A stretch of 64,000 nucleotides of DNA from the NCBI RefSeq assembly GCF_036785885.1, contig NC_092326.1, positions 7,378,001 to 7,442,000 of the forward strand. The letters are read 5' to 3'. The position numbers and the translations under genes are program-made. Below the pieces are notes generated by a model. It saw only the letters and a list, made by a program, of their open reading frames with translations. It did not search any database and was not told the origin of the DNA. Positions 1 to 10,974 of the stretch are shown here, piece after piece (the stretch's first letter is position 1; each line of letters starts with the position of its first letter). Source of the stretch: Coffea arabica. Its lineage: Eukaryota; Streptophyta; Magnoliopsida; Gentianales; Rubiaceae.

Positions 1-717
1 TCCACTAGATGCGGTCCACTGGATTCGGTATATTTGAGTATTACCACCATTGTTATCATTGGATTTTGGGCCCGGTAGGGGGTTTGATCGGTGGACGGAG
101 ATTGGAGTTAAGTGGTGCACTACAGAATTTTTTACTGCACTTCTAGGGTTGACGAAGCGTTAACTAATCCTTAACAAACTGCTGCTGAATTAGCTCGCAA
201 GAGTGAATTGTATCCTTATACATGAAAGAGTTGATTGCCTAGTTACTTGAAGTGTTAATGCTTACTCTTATGAGTTTTTAGTTTTTTTTTTAACTTTGAG
301 ATTTCACGTTATATATAATTGCCAACTTACTACTTGATTTGCATGATACTTGGAACCTCACTGAGTTTTGGCTCACCCTGCTAGTTTGTTTTCCTTATAG
401 GATGTGAGAGCAAGGGCATGTATTTGGGACAGGTTGGATTTATGTCTAGATTTTTTTACTCTTATATTTGTAATAGCACTAGTTCTCATCTAGAGATAAG
501 AACTCAGCTAGAGCTTGAAAACTTTTGTTACACTTTGGATCTATATGGATATTCGAAGAAATCAAACGTGTATATATGTATTAAGTTTGAAACTACTTCT
601 CTTGTTCATGAAGTTATGATTCTTGTTTCTGATAGGTTTGAGTGAGTTCTGGCGAGAGTTAGGCAGACGGTCTGCTAAACTCTGGAATACGCCCTAGGGA
701 GAGGTGGGGTTGTCACA
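1..717 (+). repeat. 3' part of a Ty3/gypsy LTR (left copy)
   Basis: This stretch aligns by eye with about 61830-62526 near the right end of the window. Shared blocks include 'gatcggtggacggagattgg', the 'cactgagttttggc' block, and the terminal 'ggcgagagtt...ggtggggt' block. It ends TGTCACA at 711-717, a normal LTR end, but no primer-binding site follows, so it is the end of a 3' LTR or a solo LTR. The 5' part lies outside the window. Divergence from the right copy is high, so the two are separate insertions of one family. Confidence 0.75.
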
Positions 718-732
718 CGAATATATTTATAA

Positions 733-1161
733 TTCAGTTTACCTAGACCCGTTTGTGCTAAACTAAAAGTAGGTCGGATACGAAATATTGAGTTTTGACC
801 TGGATCCATTTGAATAAGCAATTATTTTGATACTGTATTTTGAGTATTTAATATTTATTTGGATCTTTTAGAAATTATAATTTGTAGGCATTAGAATAAC
901 TATCTAAAGTAATTTGTGATTTTTAATTGAAATTTGCAGTGTGCAATTAATGTTTATTTAGAATGATATTTTCTTCATTTTTTGCCTAAATTTTTTGGCC
1001 GGGTACATCTGACCCGTAGCCGAATCAAATCGAACCCAGATCCGAAAAAATAAGTTCAAGACCCGTGAGGTATTTGGGTCAAATTCGATACAAATATAGC
1101 TAAGTAGGTCCGGGGTCCGAAATGTTCAATTCCGATTTAGACTCGACCCGTTGACACCCCT
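733..1161. mobile_element. MITE-like repeat, possibly hAT-derived
   Basis: The right end reads, on the minus strand, TAGGGGTGTCAACGGGTCGA, a terminus common in plant hAT-like MITEs. The stretch is rich in 'gacccg' and 'ggtccg' blocks in both orientations (around 747, 770, 1013, 1060 and 1140). The left terminus and a target duplication are not recognisable, so the element is probably truncated. Family assignment rests on recall of the terminal motif only. Confidence 0.4.
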
Positions 1162-1488
1162 ATCAATATGTACATTCCTAACTTGTGAATATACTACCGA
1201 CTTGTCCTTATTTTTAGTACAATTGATATAGAATTCTTTAACAAGTACATCATAACACTTATCATTATTTGACATCAAATCCATCAAATTGTGGGGATCA
1301 AAATATTCCCTAATAGCAAAACACTTATTAGCTAGTGCTTCTACGTCAACCCACATACCTGAGTCAACTACAAGACTGGAAAAATGGCTTGGAATTACAT
1401 CCATTAGTAGAATCAAACAAGCCTTAATTGTCGCCCATTTTTGAAAATAAAAAATAAAGTGTTTAGAAAAATGAATTTTTTGATTCAT
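1152..1488 (-). pseudogene. Fragment of a 'putative plant transposon protein' domain gene
   Basis: The minus strand is open for about 112 codons before running into the MITE-like repeat. The segment around KEFYINCTKNKD...VRNVHIDRG resembles the EFYANL...VRGxxVD core of the plant transposon-protein domain found in many retroelement-associated plant ORFs. Only the start of that domain is present, there is no clear upstream exon, and the 3' end is replaced by repeat sequence. I read it as a broken gene fragment. Assignment is by motif recall and is weak. Confidence 0.35.
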
Positions 1489-1489
1489 T

Positions 1490-2310
1490 TTTATTTGAAA
1501 AATCTGTTTTGATTTATTTTGAGTAAAAAGAAGTTTTTGATTTTAGAAACTAAGTAAAAAAAATAGGCCTAAAATGCGGTTTAAAAGTGCGACGATTTTG
1601 CCCAAAATATAGTTTAAAAAGAGTTTTTGATAAAAAATAGGAGTCGCCACTTGGTATCGAGTTAATGTGTATCAAGTCACCTAAAAATGAATTTTGAATG
1701 AAAAAGTAAAGAAAATCCTTTTTAAACGACTCCAACTCTACGAAAACCAGAGAAAAGTGTTTGGGAGTCACATTTGAAAAAGGGAAGGCAAGGATAAAAT
1801 CCAAAATACCCTTTCAACCTAGCCAAAGTTAGTTGCGTGATTTAGTCAAAGATTTTCTTATTTTAACCTAAGAATTTATCACATTTGGATGTCACCATAT
1901 GAATGCAAAACCTAAACCTAGGAGGATATCGGGGGGTCAGAATATTTCTTCAAAGTTTAATTGGTGCAAATCACATTAATTGTGATGACCAAGAGTGACT
2001 CTTTGAAGAGGTCACGAATATGCACAAATATGAGACTCGAGAAAAATAAAAATAAAAATAAAATAAAAGGAAAGAAAAAATAATAATATACAAATATACA
2101 TGATCTAAAGGAATGCATCATGACGGGTGCAGGGAGGCTAAGATTCGCGACTTTAATTTTCCCTTGAATAGAGGGAATACGAGCGTGCTAAGGCTAGAAA
2201 GTCAAACTCGTTCATATCGCATATTCAAATCTCCTAATCTAATCAATCAAATGTACTAATCTAGTTCTAATGCTTATATGAAATGCAAGCCTAATGTCAT
2301 GTTTTCATAC
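1490..2310. other. Non-coding, repeat-derived sequence
   Basis: AT-rich with no supported ORF. It contains 'ggagtcgccacttggtatcg' at 1640-1659 and an A-rich block at 2040-2090. The style is that of a degraded non-autonomous LTR element, but I found no second LTR or primer site. Confidence 0.5.
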
Positions 2311-2403
2311 AAAGGGGTAAAGAATATACATATAAGGGGAAATACGGGATAAGGGATATACATATAAGGGGAACATGGGGTAAGGGATATACGTATAAGG
2401 GAA
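2311..2403. repeat. Short tandem repeat, ~32-bp period
   Basis: Three imperfect copies of a unit containing 'ggatatacatataagggga' follow one another: at about 2311-2340, 2341-2372 and 2373-2403. Confidence 0.7.
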
Positions 2404-2504
2404 ATTCATGCAAAAGTGCTAAAAAATCCTAAAAAGTAGAAAATATGCATGAGAGTGTAGTGATTGTCACACAAGCATGATCTAGCGTGAGAATGGTTCT
2501 TAAG

Positions 2505-2643
2505 GGTCTAGCGTTGGACTAACCCATGTCTATGAGTCCTCACTAGCATTGGACTAGTGGAACATCGGAACAAAGAGCCACAACTAGCGTTAGACTAGTG
2601 TGGATTCAGGACATGGATCACAACTAGCGTTGGACTAGTGTGG
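2505..2643. repeat. ~41-bp tandem repeat CTAGCGTTGGACTAGTG
   Basis: Four copies of CTAGC(G/A)TT(G/A)GACTA start near 2509, 2543, 2584 and 2625, spaced 34, 41 and 41 bp. Each holds the inverted pair ACTAG/CTAGT. The left breakpoint of the 27.6-kb duplication (2569) lies inside this array, so copy 2 starts with only the last two units (30167 and 30208). Confidence 0.8.
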
Positions 2644-2644
2644 T

Positions 2645-4531
2645 GACGTCACACATTGATTTATAACTAATTAATCATGTAAAACTAATAAAAAGCAAAT
2701 AAACACATAATATCACATAAACACATAACACATAATCATAATATATAGATGCAAGGCCTTAAGAAAGCGAATAACACGTAACACATAAGCATGCAAAAAC
2801 ACACAAGGCAAATAAAGCAAATAAAACCCTAACTATTACATTTGGGGGGCCCTAACTACAATCTAAGACGGGGAAGGAATAAAATAAATAAATTCCTAAC
2901 TATTACAAATTTTGCGTTTCAATGCCTTTCAAATAATCAAAATTGAACTAAAATTGAAACAAATAAAGCAAATAAATAAATAAATGAAATAGAAACATTC
3001 AAAAGGCATGCAATTAAGCACGTAAAGTCACATAAGGGCACATATGGTTAAGTAAAGTTAAAATAAGGGATAGAGCGTACCTCCCTTGAGTTGGTGCCCT
3101 AATGAAACGAAATTACTTATTTACCCTCCAAAAACAAAGAAAAGGTCAATGCATCACTTTAATTAACAAATAATCAGATAAAATGGAAATAAATAGGAAA
3201 TTGAATCACTCAAGGCATTCAAATAAACTAAACAACCTATATTCATCAAATTGAAACAAACAAGGACCCATTTGAAAGAATTAAAGAAGTTCGAGGGATC
3301 AATTTATTATTATTACAAATATTAAGGGTCCAAAAAGAAATAAATTAAGATTAAGGGCTTAAGGTGAAACCTACCAATCAAATGATAAGGCTCACAAAAA
3401 CAAATAAAATCCCATTTGCTACAATTAAACAACAAAATACCCAAAATTTCACTAGGAATCCAAATCAAAACTAAAATCTAGAAAAAGTTCTTAAAACCTT
3501 CAAATTCATCCTAAAATTCATGAAGAATCTGTCCATAAATCACATGAAAGCATACCAAGGAAAAATAACATGTTAAAGGGACAAAATTGATTTATCTTTT
3601 CAATCTTATGGGCCATAGTAGCATTAGTTAGAAACAACAGGGAGCAAAGTGCAATTCTTGGAAGATTTTCATGCAAAATGCATGCAAATGCTACGAATGA
3701 AACAAGTTTCTGCAATTACTTTCCTATGTTATGAAGCTACAGCAACCGAGAATGAGTAGGTATTTTTCAACCAAACATCAAAGCTTTAGACTAAGTAACA
3801 ACTACATAACTACCATAATCCAAACGAGCAAAAAACATAGAAGAAAACCATGCAAACTCTTAAGAAACTTTCGTGCAGGCTTACGAATGAAACTGCTGCA
3901 ACATTCAATTGCAGTTTGAGAGTTTGTCGTCCAAAAATTGTGTAAAGTAAATCTTTGACATCCAATATCCTTTTAACATAAGATCTAAATCAGCTATCTC
4001 AACAAGATGAGATGAGAATGTGAACTAATATCCAGCAAATGAGAGAAAGAATCACCGAAAAGCAAAGGAAAAACTAAATGCAACTTTCTGTACTTCTCTC
4101 TTTTGCTAGTTTCTGCTGCAAATTTGCAGCTCAACCCTGCTCTAATAATTTCATACAAACATTTGAACCAAGCCTATTATTTCATCCACCAAAACCCACC
4201 CAAACCTCAACTCATCATCAAGGAGTAATATTAACACACAAGAGAGAAGCTTTTAACGTGAAAAAACCAGATTATAAACCCAGGTTCATTCAACAAGATT
4301 TTCCCACAGGTTTCTGGGTTTGCCGTGGAAGCTTTATTAACACACATCGCACCATGAAGAACAAGGCAATCGAATCAAAAATCAATCAAAACTCCTAACA
4401 AGATCATCCAAAACATCCACACAGATCCATATTCTCAATTTGAAGATAACAGACTCTTAAACAAACTAATGAACATGAAGAAAGGAAATGACAGCAACGA
4501 AAATAACAAACATGCGTAGCTAAAGAGACTT
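2645..4531. other. Non-coding AT-rich stretch left of the copia insertion
   Basis: A-rich sequence with many short 'aaataaa' and 'cacataa' runs. The longest open frames (about 65-106 codons) have no recognisable motif. Joined to 11519 onward it is the pre-insertion target. I see no gene. Confidence 0.6.
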
Positions 4532-4536
4532 GAATC

Positions 4537-5075
4537 TGTTGGATCCTTAATCCAACATTGGACTTATATGTGAATAATTATATATTGCAAACTGTCAATT
4601 AAGGTTAAACCCAATTAAAGTGATCAAATATAGTTTGGGTTTATTGTATCTAATAGGATGTGGGCCCTTTAATGTGTAGAAACTTATGGGCTCCTATTTC
4701 AATGATGGGCTGAAATAGGGCTCCAAAAGATAACAGGAATATTACCTATAAATAGGGTTATGGTCCCCAGGTCACAGGTATCGTTTTAGTTGTCGTATTT
4801 CCTAATACCACAATATACCCCTTCCCTGATATCCCATCGTCAGGAAAGATACCAGAGAGAAACTAAAGGCCTCTCTCAAAGGATCGGTGAATACCTGTTG
4901 ACCTGGAAGGCCACCCCAAATCTCTAGGGATTCAAGTATCAAGTTTATCAATATGGATTCAGGTACGCTTCCACTATTTTACAGTTAATGTATTTCTTAA
5001 TAATCACCATATAGATCTTGGGTTTAATAGGTGATGGTTTTCACCAGTGGTTAGATTTAAATAACCACCCTAACA
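4537..5075 (+). repeat. Copia 5' LTR (copy 1)
   Basis: Runs from TG to CA and matches 10975-11513. It contains a TATA box (TATAAATA, 4747-4754). The first AUG downstream of the expected start site (about 4777) is at 4953, with A at -3 and G at +4, a strong initiation context. That AUG is followed by three codons plus one base and then a GT splice donor. Confidence 0.97.
4747..4754 (+). promoter_or_regulatory. TATA box of the copia LTR
   Basis: TATAAATA in the 5' LTR, with a matching copy in the 3' LTR at 11185-11192. Expected transcription start is about 25-30 nt downstream. Confidence 0.75.
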
Positions 5076-5077
5076 AG

Positions 5078-5091
5078 TGGTATCAGAGCCC
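5078..5091 (+). promoter_or_regulatory. Primer-binding site, initiator-Met tRNA
   Basis: TGGTATCAGAGCCC starts 2 nt after the 5' LTR and matches the complement of the 3' end of plant initiator-Met tRNA. Confidence 0.95.
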
Positions 5092-6091
5092 ATATGATTG
5101 ATTATTGGGAAATAATTTAGATTTAGTAATTTGTGTATACAGATACCGTTCATGTTGTGTGAATTGGCTTGTCCTGAATATTGTTAGTTTTGTCTCTAGT
5201 GCTTTGGTCATAGTTATTCCATGCTTCTGGTTTTTTTTTTATTCACGGAAACCTTGGTCAAACACTATTCTGCTCATGATTGTTGGAATATGGATTCAGG
5301 AGCTAATTCACGGACAATATTACATATTATTTTGGTTACATGAATTCTTCATCCGATTGCATGCTTGTGATGATGTAAGCTATTTTGTTTTCTGGCCACG
5401 GGAAGTCCCTTGTCCTTTTCTCCACCATTATGGACAAGTTAATTTTGTCTTAACAATTTCACAATTCATGGTCTTGTTTGCTTCCACGGCTTGAATAAGG
5501 TGCTTCGTACTTTGACTTTCGATGGTAGCAAGGTCATTGCTTTCATGGTCCCAGTGTCATTCACATGTATTGAATCAAGTATGAAATTCATGTACTGGTC
5601 TTCCATTATTTCTTTATGAGATTTTAAGTTGGTCGATTGTCTAATTGCCTAATTAATTGTTTATATCGCTGGAATTCAATTATGGGTATGCCTTTGGTTA
5701 TAAAATTAGGACAATTAACTCGAATTTTTGACTTGTTTTTCTTATTTAAGAGCCAATACATATATTTTTTATGTTAAGGATATTAGGGTTTCTTTAATTT
5801 AAATGAGCCCTAATAAAGTTAAATAGGACATTTAAGCCCTATAAAATTCATATGTGTGGCCCATTAAATATGTAGTTTTTTTTTTATAAAGTACTTATGG
5901 ATTTCAAGAAAATTTTTGGGCTTAAATGTTAATTTTGGGTCAAATTATGGATATGGACCTTTGGTCCAATAAGTCATGATTTAATTTGATTGATTTGACC
6001 ATATTTGATCACGTTTTGACCAAAGTTGACTTTGATTAAAATTTTTTGTTTAATTTAGATAATTTTAAATTCGAATATTGGTATGATTATA

Positions 6092-6427
6092 TATATTTTG
6101 GAATAAATTAATTGAAATAATATGCCACCAAAGTGACCTCTATTATGGAAATTAATTTATTTTAAAATATAATTAGTTGGGCACTAGTAATTTTATGAAT
6201 ATTGATCGGCCCAAAGGAAGGTCAATATTTAATGAAATTACATGTGCACTCGTTGTAATAAATACGTGATAATTATTTGGATTTTACATGTGATTTATAA
6301 ATTGGCCCAAAGGAAAATTTATTTTCGACATGTTATTATTATCAGTATTTATTACTGCACCAAGATATCACTCAGAAGTTAATATTTTTGTCCAAAGACA
6401 AAATATTAATGGAATATCGGTATCTTG
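6092..6427 (+). ncRNA. Four consecutive CAAA-tetraloop hairpins in the copia leader
   Basis: H0 6092-6171: stems TATATTTT/AAAATATA, AATAAATTAATT/AATTAATTTATT, ATAATA/TATTAT and CAC/GTG around loop CAAA (6129-6132). H1 6187-6241: GTAATTT/AAATTAC and AATATTGATC/GGTCAATATT around GGCCCAAAGGAA. H2 6244-6360: GTGCA/TGCAC, GTAATAAATA/TATTTATTAC, GATAAT/ATTATC, ACATGT/ACATGT and ATAAATT/AATTTAT around the same 12-nt loop. H3 6361-6427: CAAGATA/TATCTTG and TTAATATTTT(T)GTC/GACAAAATATTAA around CAAA. In all four the tip reads C-CAAA-G, while the pairs beyond it differ (CAC/GTG, CC/GG, CC/GG, GTC/GAC). These lie in the predicted intron, so only in unspliced RNA. Function is not known to me; packaging or dimerisation is an inference. 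Confidence 0.8.
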
Positions 6428-6508
6428 AGATGGGACTACTATTATTTGAATTTATTATTGTTTTGATTTATGTGAGCTTGTTTTAATTATGTTATGTTTT
6501 CTGTTCAG

Positions 6509-7245
6509 TTGCGAATGATCTTACAAATATTACTTCCAACATCAATAATATTCCTATGCTGAATGGCACAAACTTCAAGTTCTGGAAAGAAAATCTCTTA
6601 ATAGTACTTGGAGTAATGGATCTCGACCTTGCGTTAAGGAATGATTCACCCCCACCTCTTACAGATCAGAGTACCTCTGATGAAAAAAGAAATAATGAGA
6701 GGTGGGAGAGATCAAATCGCTTGTATCTAATGATCATTAAAAAGGCCGTTCTTGAAGCATTCAGGGGAACAATGTCAGAAACGACTGTAACCGCTAAAGA
6801 GTTCCTTCAGGACATTGAAAAAATGTTTGTCAAGAACGAAAAGACTGAAGTTAGTACGCTCTTGACACGCCTAGTTTCAATGAAATATAGTGGTAAAGGC
6901 AATATCAGAGAGTACATCATGGAGATGTCTCATCTTGCTTCGAAATTAAATGCACTTAAAGTGAAACTCTCTGAAGAGTTACTAGTGCATTTGATTTTAA
7001 TATCTCTTCCTACACAATTTAGCCAGTTTAAGGTGAGTTACAATTGTCAAAAGGAGACTTGGTCTCTAAATGAACTCATCTCACACTGTGTAGAGGAAGA
7101 GGAAAGGTTGAAGCAAGAGCAGACAGAAAGTGCCCATCTGGTGTCAACCACTAATAATAAAAGTAAGGGATTTAAAAGAAAGAAGAAAAAAGGAGCTGCA
7201 GGTACAGCGCCACAAAAGAAACAACAAAAGAAATCAAATGATTAG
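6509..7245 (+). CDS. gag: Copia Gag (copy 1), second exon; ends at in-frame amber
   Basis: Structural protein that coats the genomic RNA in virus-like particles. I start the exon at 6509 because of the acceptor at 6508; the AUG is supplied by LTR exon 4953-4962. The internal AUG at 6556 begins MLNGTNFKFWKENL, the conserved copia Gag entry motif, which in relatives is preceded by about 15-20 residues, as the spliced model gives. The UBN2-type capsid region (YIMEMSHLASKL, SLPTQF, LNELISHCVEEEERLK) is followed by a Lys-rich tail. The frame stops at TAG 7243-7245, just before the zinc knuckle, which lies in the same frame downstream. Confidence 0.85.
7243..7245 (+). other. In-frame amber codon between gag and pol
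   Basis: TAG separates two open frames in the same register, with no other stop from 6509 to 10554. It falls inside what is normally one Gag-Pol frame, immediately before the zinc knuckle. The context is GAT-TAG-GGA. It could be a simple nonsense mutation or a read-through signal; sequence alone cannot decide. Confidence 0.9.
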
Positions 7246-10200
7246 GGAAAGAATAGTTGTTTCTTCTGTGGGGCTGAAGGGCATCAAAAGAAGCATTGCA
7301 CCAACTATCATGCTTGGCGTGCTAAGAAAGGTATGTTTCTTAATTTGGTTTGTTCTGAGGTTAATTTAACTTCGGTACCTAGACACACATGGTGGTTAGA
7401 TTCTGGTGCAACAACTCACATCAGTGTGTCTATGCAGGTTTGCCTGAATTGCCGAAAGCCTAATGATAATGAAAGATATATCTACGTGGGCGATGGCAAA
7501 ACAGTTCAAGTTGAGGCAATTGGAGTTTTTAGATTATTGTTAAAGATCGGATTTTATTTGGATCTCTATGAGACATTTGTTGTACCGTCTTTTAGACGGA
7601 ATTTAATTTCTATTTCTGCTTTGGACAAATTTGGTTATTTTTGTTCATTTGGAAATGGAAAATTTGAATTGTTTCATGATTCAAAATTGGTTGGTTCTGG
7701 TTCTTTAATGCATTGCGATAATCTATATTTAATTGATACGATTGCCTCATTTAATGAATCTCTGCATTTGAGTACTAGAGGAGTTAAAAGAAAATTAACC
7801 AATGAGAATTCAGCTGCATTATGGCACAAGAGATTGGGACATATCTCCAAACGGAGAATGGAAAGGCTTGTGTCAAATGAAATTCTCGACCCCTTGAATT
7901 TTACAGATTTTCATGATTGCATTAACTGTATAAAGGAGAAACAAACCAATAAAAGGAGATTTGAAACCAATAGGTCCTCAGACGTCTTAGAACTTATACA
8001 TACAGATATTTGTGGACCATTTCCTACATCTGCTTGGAATGATCAACAATATTTTATAACGTTCATAGACGATTTTTCAAGATATGGCTACATATATCTC
8101 ATTTCTGAAAAATCACAGTCATTGGACGTGTTCAAAAATTTTAAGGCTGAAGTTGAGAATCAACTCAACAAAAGAATTAAAAGCGTCAGATCTGACCATG
8201 GTGGTGAGTACTATGGCAGATATGACGGTTCAGGTGAACAACATCCAGGACCATTTGCTAAATACCTAGAGCAGTGCGGTATCGTCCCACAGTACACTAT
8301 GCCGGGTTCACCCACTATGAATGGTGTAGCTGAAAGACGAAATAGAACACTTAAAGACATGGTAAGGAGTATGATATATCATTCCACCTTACCAGAGTCA
8401 CTCTGGGGTGAAGCACTTAAGACTGCAGCATATATCCTTAATAGGGTTCTAATTAAAGCAACTATCAAAACCCCTTATGAGCTTTGGACCGGAAAAAAGC
8501 CCAGTTTAAAGCATCTACACATTTGGGGATGTCCAACTGAGGCAAGGCCTTATAGGCCTAATGAAAAGAAACTGGACTCAAGAACGATTAGTTGTTATTT
8601 TATTGGATACTCTGAAAGATCCAGGGATTACAAGTTTTATGATCCCAAAGCCAAATCAATTTTTGAGACAGGAAATACTCGGTTCTTTGAGGATGTCGAG
8701 TTTGGGGGAGAAAATACAGTAAGGGACATTGTCTTTAAAGAGGAATATATTAATATTCCCACAGGTGTCATTACTCTTGCTCAGGACCCTATTTCTGAAC
8801 TTGATCATGGCATAACAAATCAAGACAATGTCGAAGAGCAAACTGTTATAGAAGAACAAACTCTTCCTCTTCAAGAACCAGTGCCATTAAGAAGATCCAC
8901 TAGAGAAAGGAGAAGTGCAGTGCCAGATGATTACATTGTTTTTCTCCAAGAACATGAGGATGACATTGGATTGATGGAAGATGATCCAATCAACTTCCGT
9001 CAAGCCATGGAAAGTTCAAATTCTCAAAAGTGGATCGAGACCATGAATGAGAAGATTAAATCCATGAAGGACAATAATGTTTGGGATCTTGTCTCATTGC
9101 CCAAAGGTGCGAAACCCATTGGTTGTAAATGGATATTTAAAATCAAAAGGGATTCGAAAGGCAATGTGGAAAGATTCAAAACTCGTCTTGTCGCTAAGGG
9201 ATTTACACAAAAGGAATGTATCGACTATAAAGAAACCTTCTCTCCAGTCTCCTCAAAGGACTCTTTTAGAATTATCATGGCATTAGTGGCACATTTTGAT
9301 CTTGAGTTACATCAGATGGATGTAAAGACAGCGTTTCTCAATGGTAACATTGATGAGACGATTTATATGGTGCAACCAGAAAACTTTGTATCAGGAGATC
9401 CCAAGAATATGGTTTGCAAACTTAAAAAATCCATCTATGGGCTCAAACAAGCGTCTCGACAATGGTATTTCAAATTTCATCAAGTGATTATCTCATTTGG
9501 TTTTGAGATGAATCTAGTAGATGATTGCATATACCATAAGTTCTGTGGGAGCAAACATATTTTTCTGGTATTATATGTTGATGACATTTTGCTTGCCAGT
9601 AACGATATTGGTCTATTGCATGAAACCAAGAAATTTCTAACTAAGAATTTTGAGATGAAAGATCTTGGTGATGCATCTTTTGTGTTAGGCATACAGATAC
9701 ACCGTGATCGCTCTCGCAGTATTTTAGAACTATCACAAAAGGGCTATATCGAAAAGGTTCTTAAAAGATATGGCATGCAAAATTGTAAATCAGGTGACAC
9801 TCCTGTGGCTAAAAGAGACAAATTTAGTCTTGAACAGTGTCCCAAGAATGCTTTTGAAGAAAGAGAGATGCAAAAGATTCCTTATGCCTCAGCAGTGGGG
9901 AGTCTAATGTATGCTCAAGTATGTACGCGTCCGGATATTGCGTACATTACTGGGATGTTGGGTAGATATTTGAGTAATCCTGGATTAGATCATTGGAAAG
10001 CAACCAAACGGGTCTTACGGTATCTACAGAAAACAAAAGACTACATGCTCACGTATCGGAAGTCAGATGAGTTGGAGATCATTGGGTATACTGATTCCGA
10101 TTATGCTGGATGCAAAGATACTATGAAGTCAACGTCAGGCTATGTCTACTTGTTGGCTGGAGGTGCCATATCCTGGAAGAGTGCTAAACAGTCTCTCATA

Positions 10201-10557
10201 GCATCTTCCACTATGGCTGCAGAGTTTATAGCTTGCTATGAGGCATCCAACCAAGGAATTTGGCTGCGAAATTTTGTCACGGGATTACGTGTAGTAGATG
10301 GCATTGAAAGACTACTCAAATTATTCTGTGACAATAAGTCAGCAGTCTTATATTCCAATAACAATAGGAGCTCGACTAAATCTAAACATATAGATATCAA
10401 GTTCCTGACTGTTAAAGAAAGAGTGCAGAATGGACAATTATCAATAGAGCACATCGGGACAAACTCCATGGTTGCGGATCCGCTTACTAAGGGATTGCCA
10501 CCCAAAATGTTTCATGAGCATACTGCTCATATGGGTGTCGTATTAAATGATGTATAG
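7246..10557 (+). CDS. pol: Copia Pol (copy 1): knuckle, protease, integrase, RT, RNase H
   Basis: The frame continues from gag after the amber codon and is open to TAG at 10555-10557. First comes the nucleocapsid knuckle [14 protein letters not shown] (7258-7299; CX2CX4HX4C). Counting from the first Met at 7333: aspartic protease DSG at residues 23-25; GAG-pre-integrase [10 protein letters not shown]; integrase acidic residues in [16 protein letters not shown] and GVAERRNRT; reverse transcriptase with [10 protein letters not shown] and the catalytic YVDD at 748-751 (9574-9585); RNase H with [20 protein letters not shown] and FCDNKSAV. Length is normal for copia Pol and all catalytic motifs are present. 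Either the amber is read through or this copy makes no Pol. Confidence 0.93.
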   Translation, partial: GKNSCFFCGAEGHQKKHCTNYHAWRAKKGMFLNLVCSEVNLTSVPRHTWWLDSGATTHISVSMQVCLNCRKPNDNERYIYVGDGKTVQVEAIGVFRLLLKIGFYLDLYETFVVPSFRRNLISISALDKFGYFCSFGNGKFELFHDSKLVGSGSLMHCDNLYLIDTIASFNESLHLSTRGVKRKLTNENSAALWHKRLGHISKRRMERLVSNEILDPLNFTDFHDCINCIKEKQTNKRRFETNRSSDVLELIHTDICGPFPTSAWNDQQYFITFIDDFSRYGYIYLISEKSQSLDVFKNFKAEVENQLNKRIKSVRSDHGGEYYGRYDGSGEQHPGPFAKYLEQCGIVPQYTMPGSPTMNGVAERRNRTLKDMVRSMIYHSTLPESLWGEALKTAAYILNRVLIKATIKTPYELWTGKKPSLKHLHIWGCPTEARPYRPNEKKLDSRTISCYFIGYSERSRDYKFYDPKAKSIFETGNTRFFEDVEFGGENTVRDIVFKEEYINIPTGVITLAQDPISELDHGITNQDNVEEQTVIEEQTLPLQEPVPLRRSTRERRSAVPDDYIVFLQEHEDDIGLMEDDPINFRQAMESSNSQKWIETMNEKIKSMKDNNVWDLVSLPKGAKPIGCKWIFKIKRDSKGNVERFKTRLVAKGFTQKECIDYKETFSPVSSKDSFRIIMALVAHFDLELHQMDVKTAFLNGNIDETIYMVQPENFVSGDPKNMVCKLKKSIYGLKQASRQWYFKFHQVIISFGFEMNLVDDCIYHKFCGSKHIFLVLYVDDILLASNDIGLLHETKKFLTKNFEMKDLGDASFVLGIQIHRDRSRSILELSQKGYIEKVLKRYGMQNCKSGDTPVAKRDKFSLEQCPKNAFEEREMQKIPYASAVGSLMYAQVCTRPDIAYITGMLGRYLSNPGLDHWKATKRVLRYLQKTKDYMLTYRKSDELEIIGYTDSDYAGCKDTMKSTSGYVYLLAGGAISWKSAKQSLIASSTMAAEFIACYEASNQGIWLRNFVTGLRVVDGIERLLKLFCDNKSAVLYSNNNRSSTKSKHIDIKFLTVKERVQNGQLSIEHIGTNSMVADPLTKGLPPKMFHEHTAHMGVVLNDV

Positions 10558-10974
10558 TTTTAGTGGGAGTTTGTTATTTTAAATGCTCTTATGATATTTT
10601 TCAGTTATTAAGGATTTAAGGATATTTTATGCATAAATAAAGTTTGGATTTATTTGCATTCTAATTTTGGTATGATTTGATCTCATAAAATTTAAGGTGG
10701 ACCAGTTGGAAATAGGCATGTTTTGATCACATTACATGAAATTTCCATGCTACACATCTACATCATAATTCATGTCATTCAATTGCATTGATATATGTGA
10801 CCATAGATGGGTCGAGTTACGAAATTGTAACAAAGGCCGCTTTGATCCTATATTGGTGTAATTGATGGACCGAATTGGTTACAGATACATTGTGATAATG
10901 ACAGTAAAGTTGAGCTCATACGGTTAATTACAAAACATAATTATAAGGTTACACATATAGTCCAAATGGGAGAT
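10558..10974 (+). other. Copia 3' untranslated region and polypurine tract
   Basis: No ORF. The purine run AAATGGGAGA (10964-10973) abuts the 3' LTR and is the expected plus-strand primer. Confidence 0.8.

Larger units (their letters stand above)
4963..6508 (+). other. Predicted intron spanning LTR end, primer site and leader
   Basis: The donor is CAG|GTACGC at 4960-4968. The acceptor is TTTTCTGTTCAG|TT ending at 6508, after a T-rich tract. Splicing joins the ten coding bases 4953-4962 (AUG, two codons and one base) in frame to 6509, and the joined frame is open into gag. Without splicing, the gag frame is closed by TAA at 6484-6486 and the next in-frame AUG is 6556. The intron removes the primer-binding site, so a spliced RNA could not be reverse transcribed normally. 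The leader also holds a 129-codon T-rich open frame (5105-5494) that I do not consider a gene. Confidence 0.75.

Noticed and set aside
4078..4398. 106-codon frame with a signal-peptide-like start
   Set aside because: No homology recognised, low-complexity surroundings, no promoter or partner exon; consistent with chance.
5105..5494. 129-codon hydrophobic open frame in the copia leader, envelope-like at first sight
   Set aside because: T-rich composition explains the hydrophobicity. It lies in the predicted intron, has no motif, and copia elements of this type lack envelope genes.
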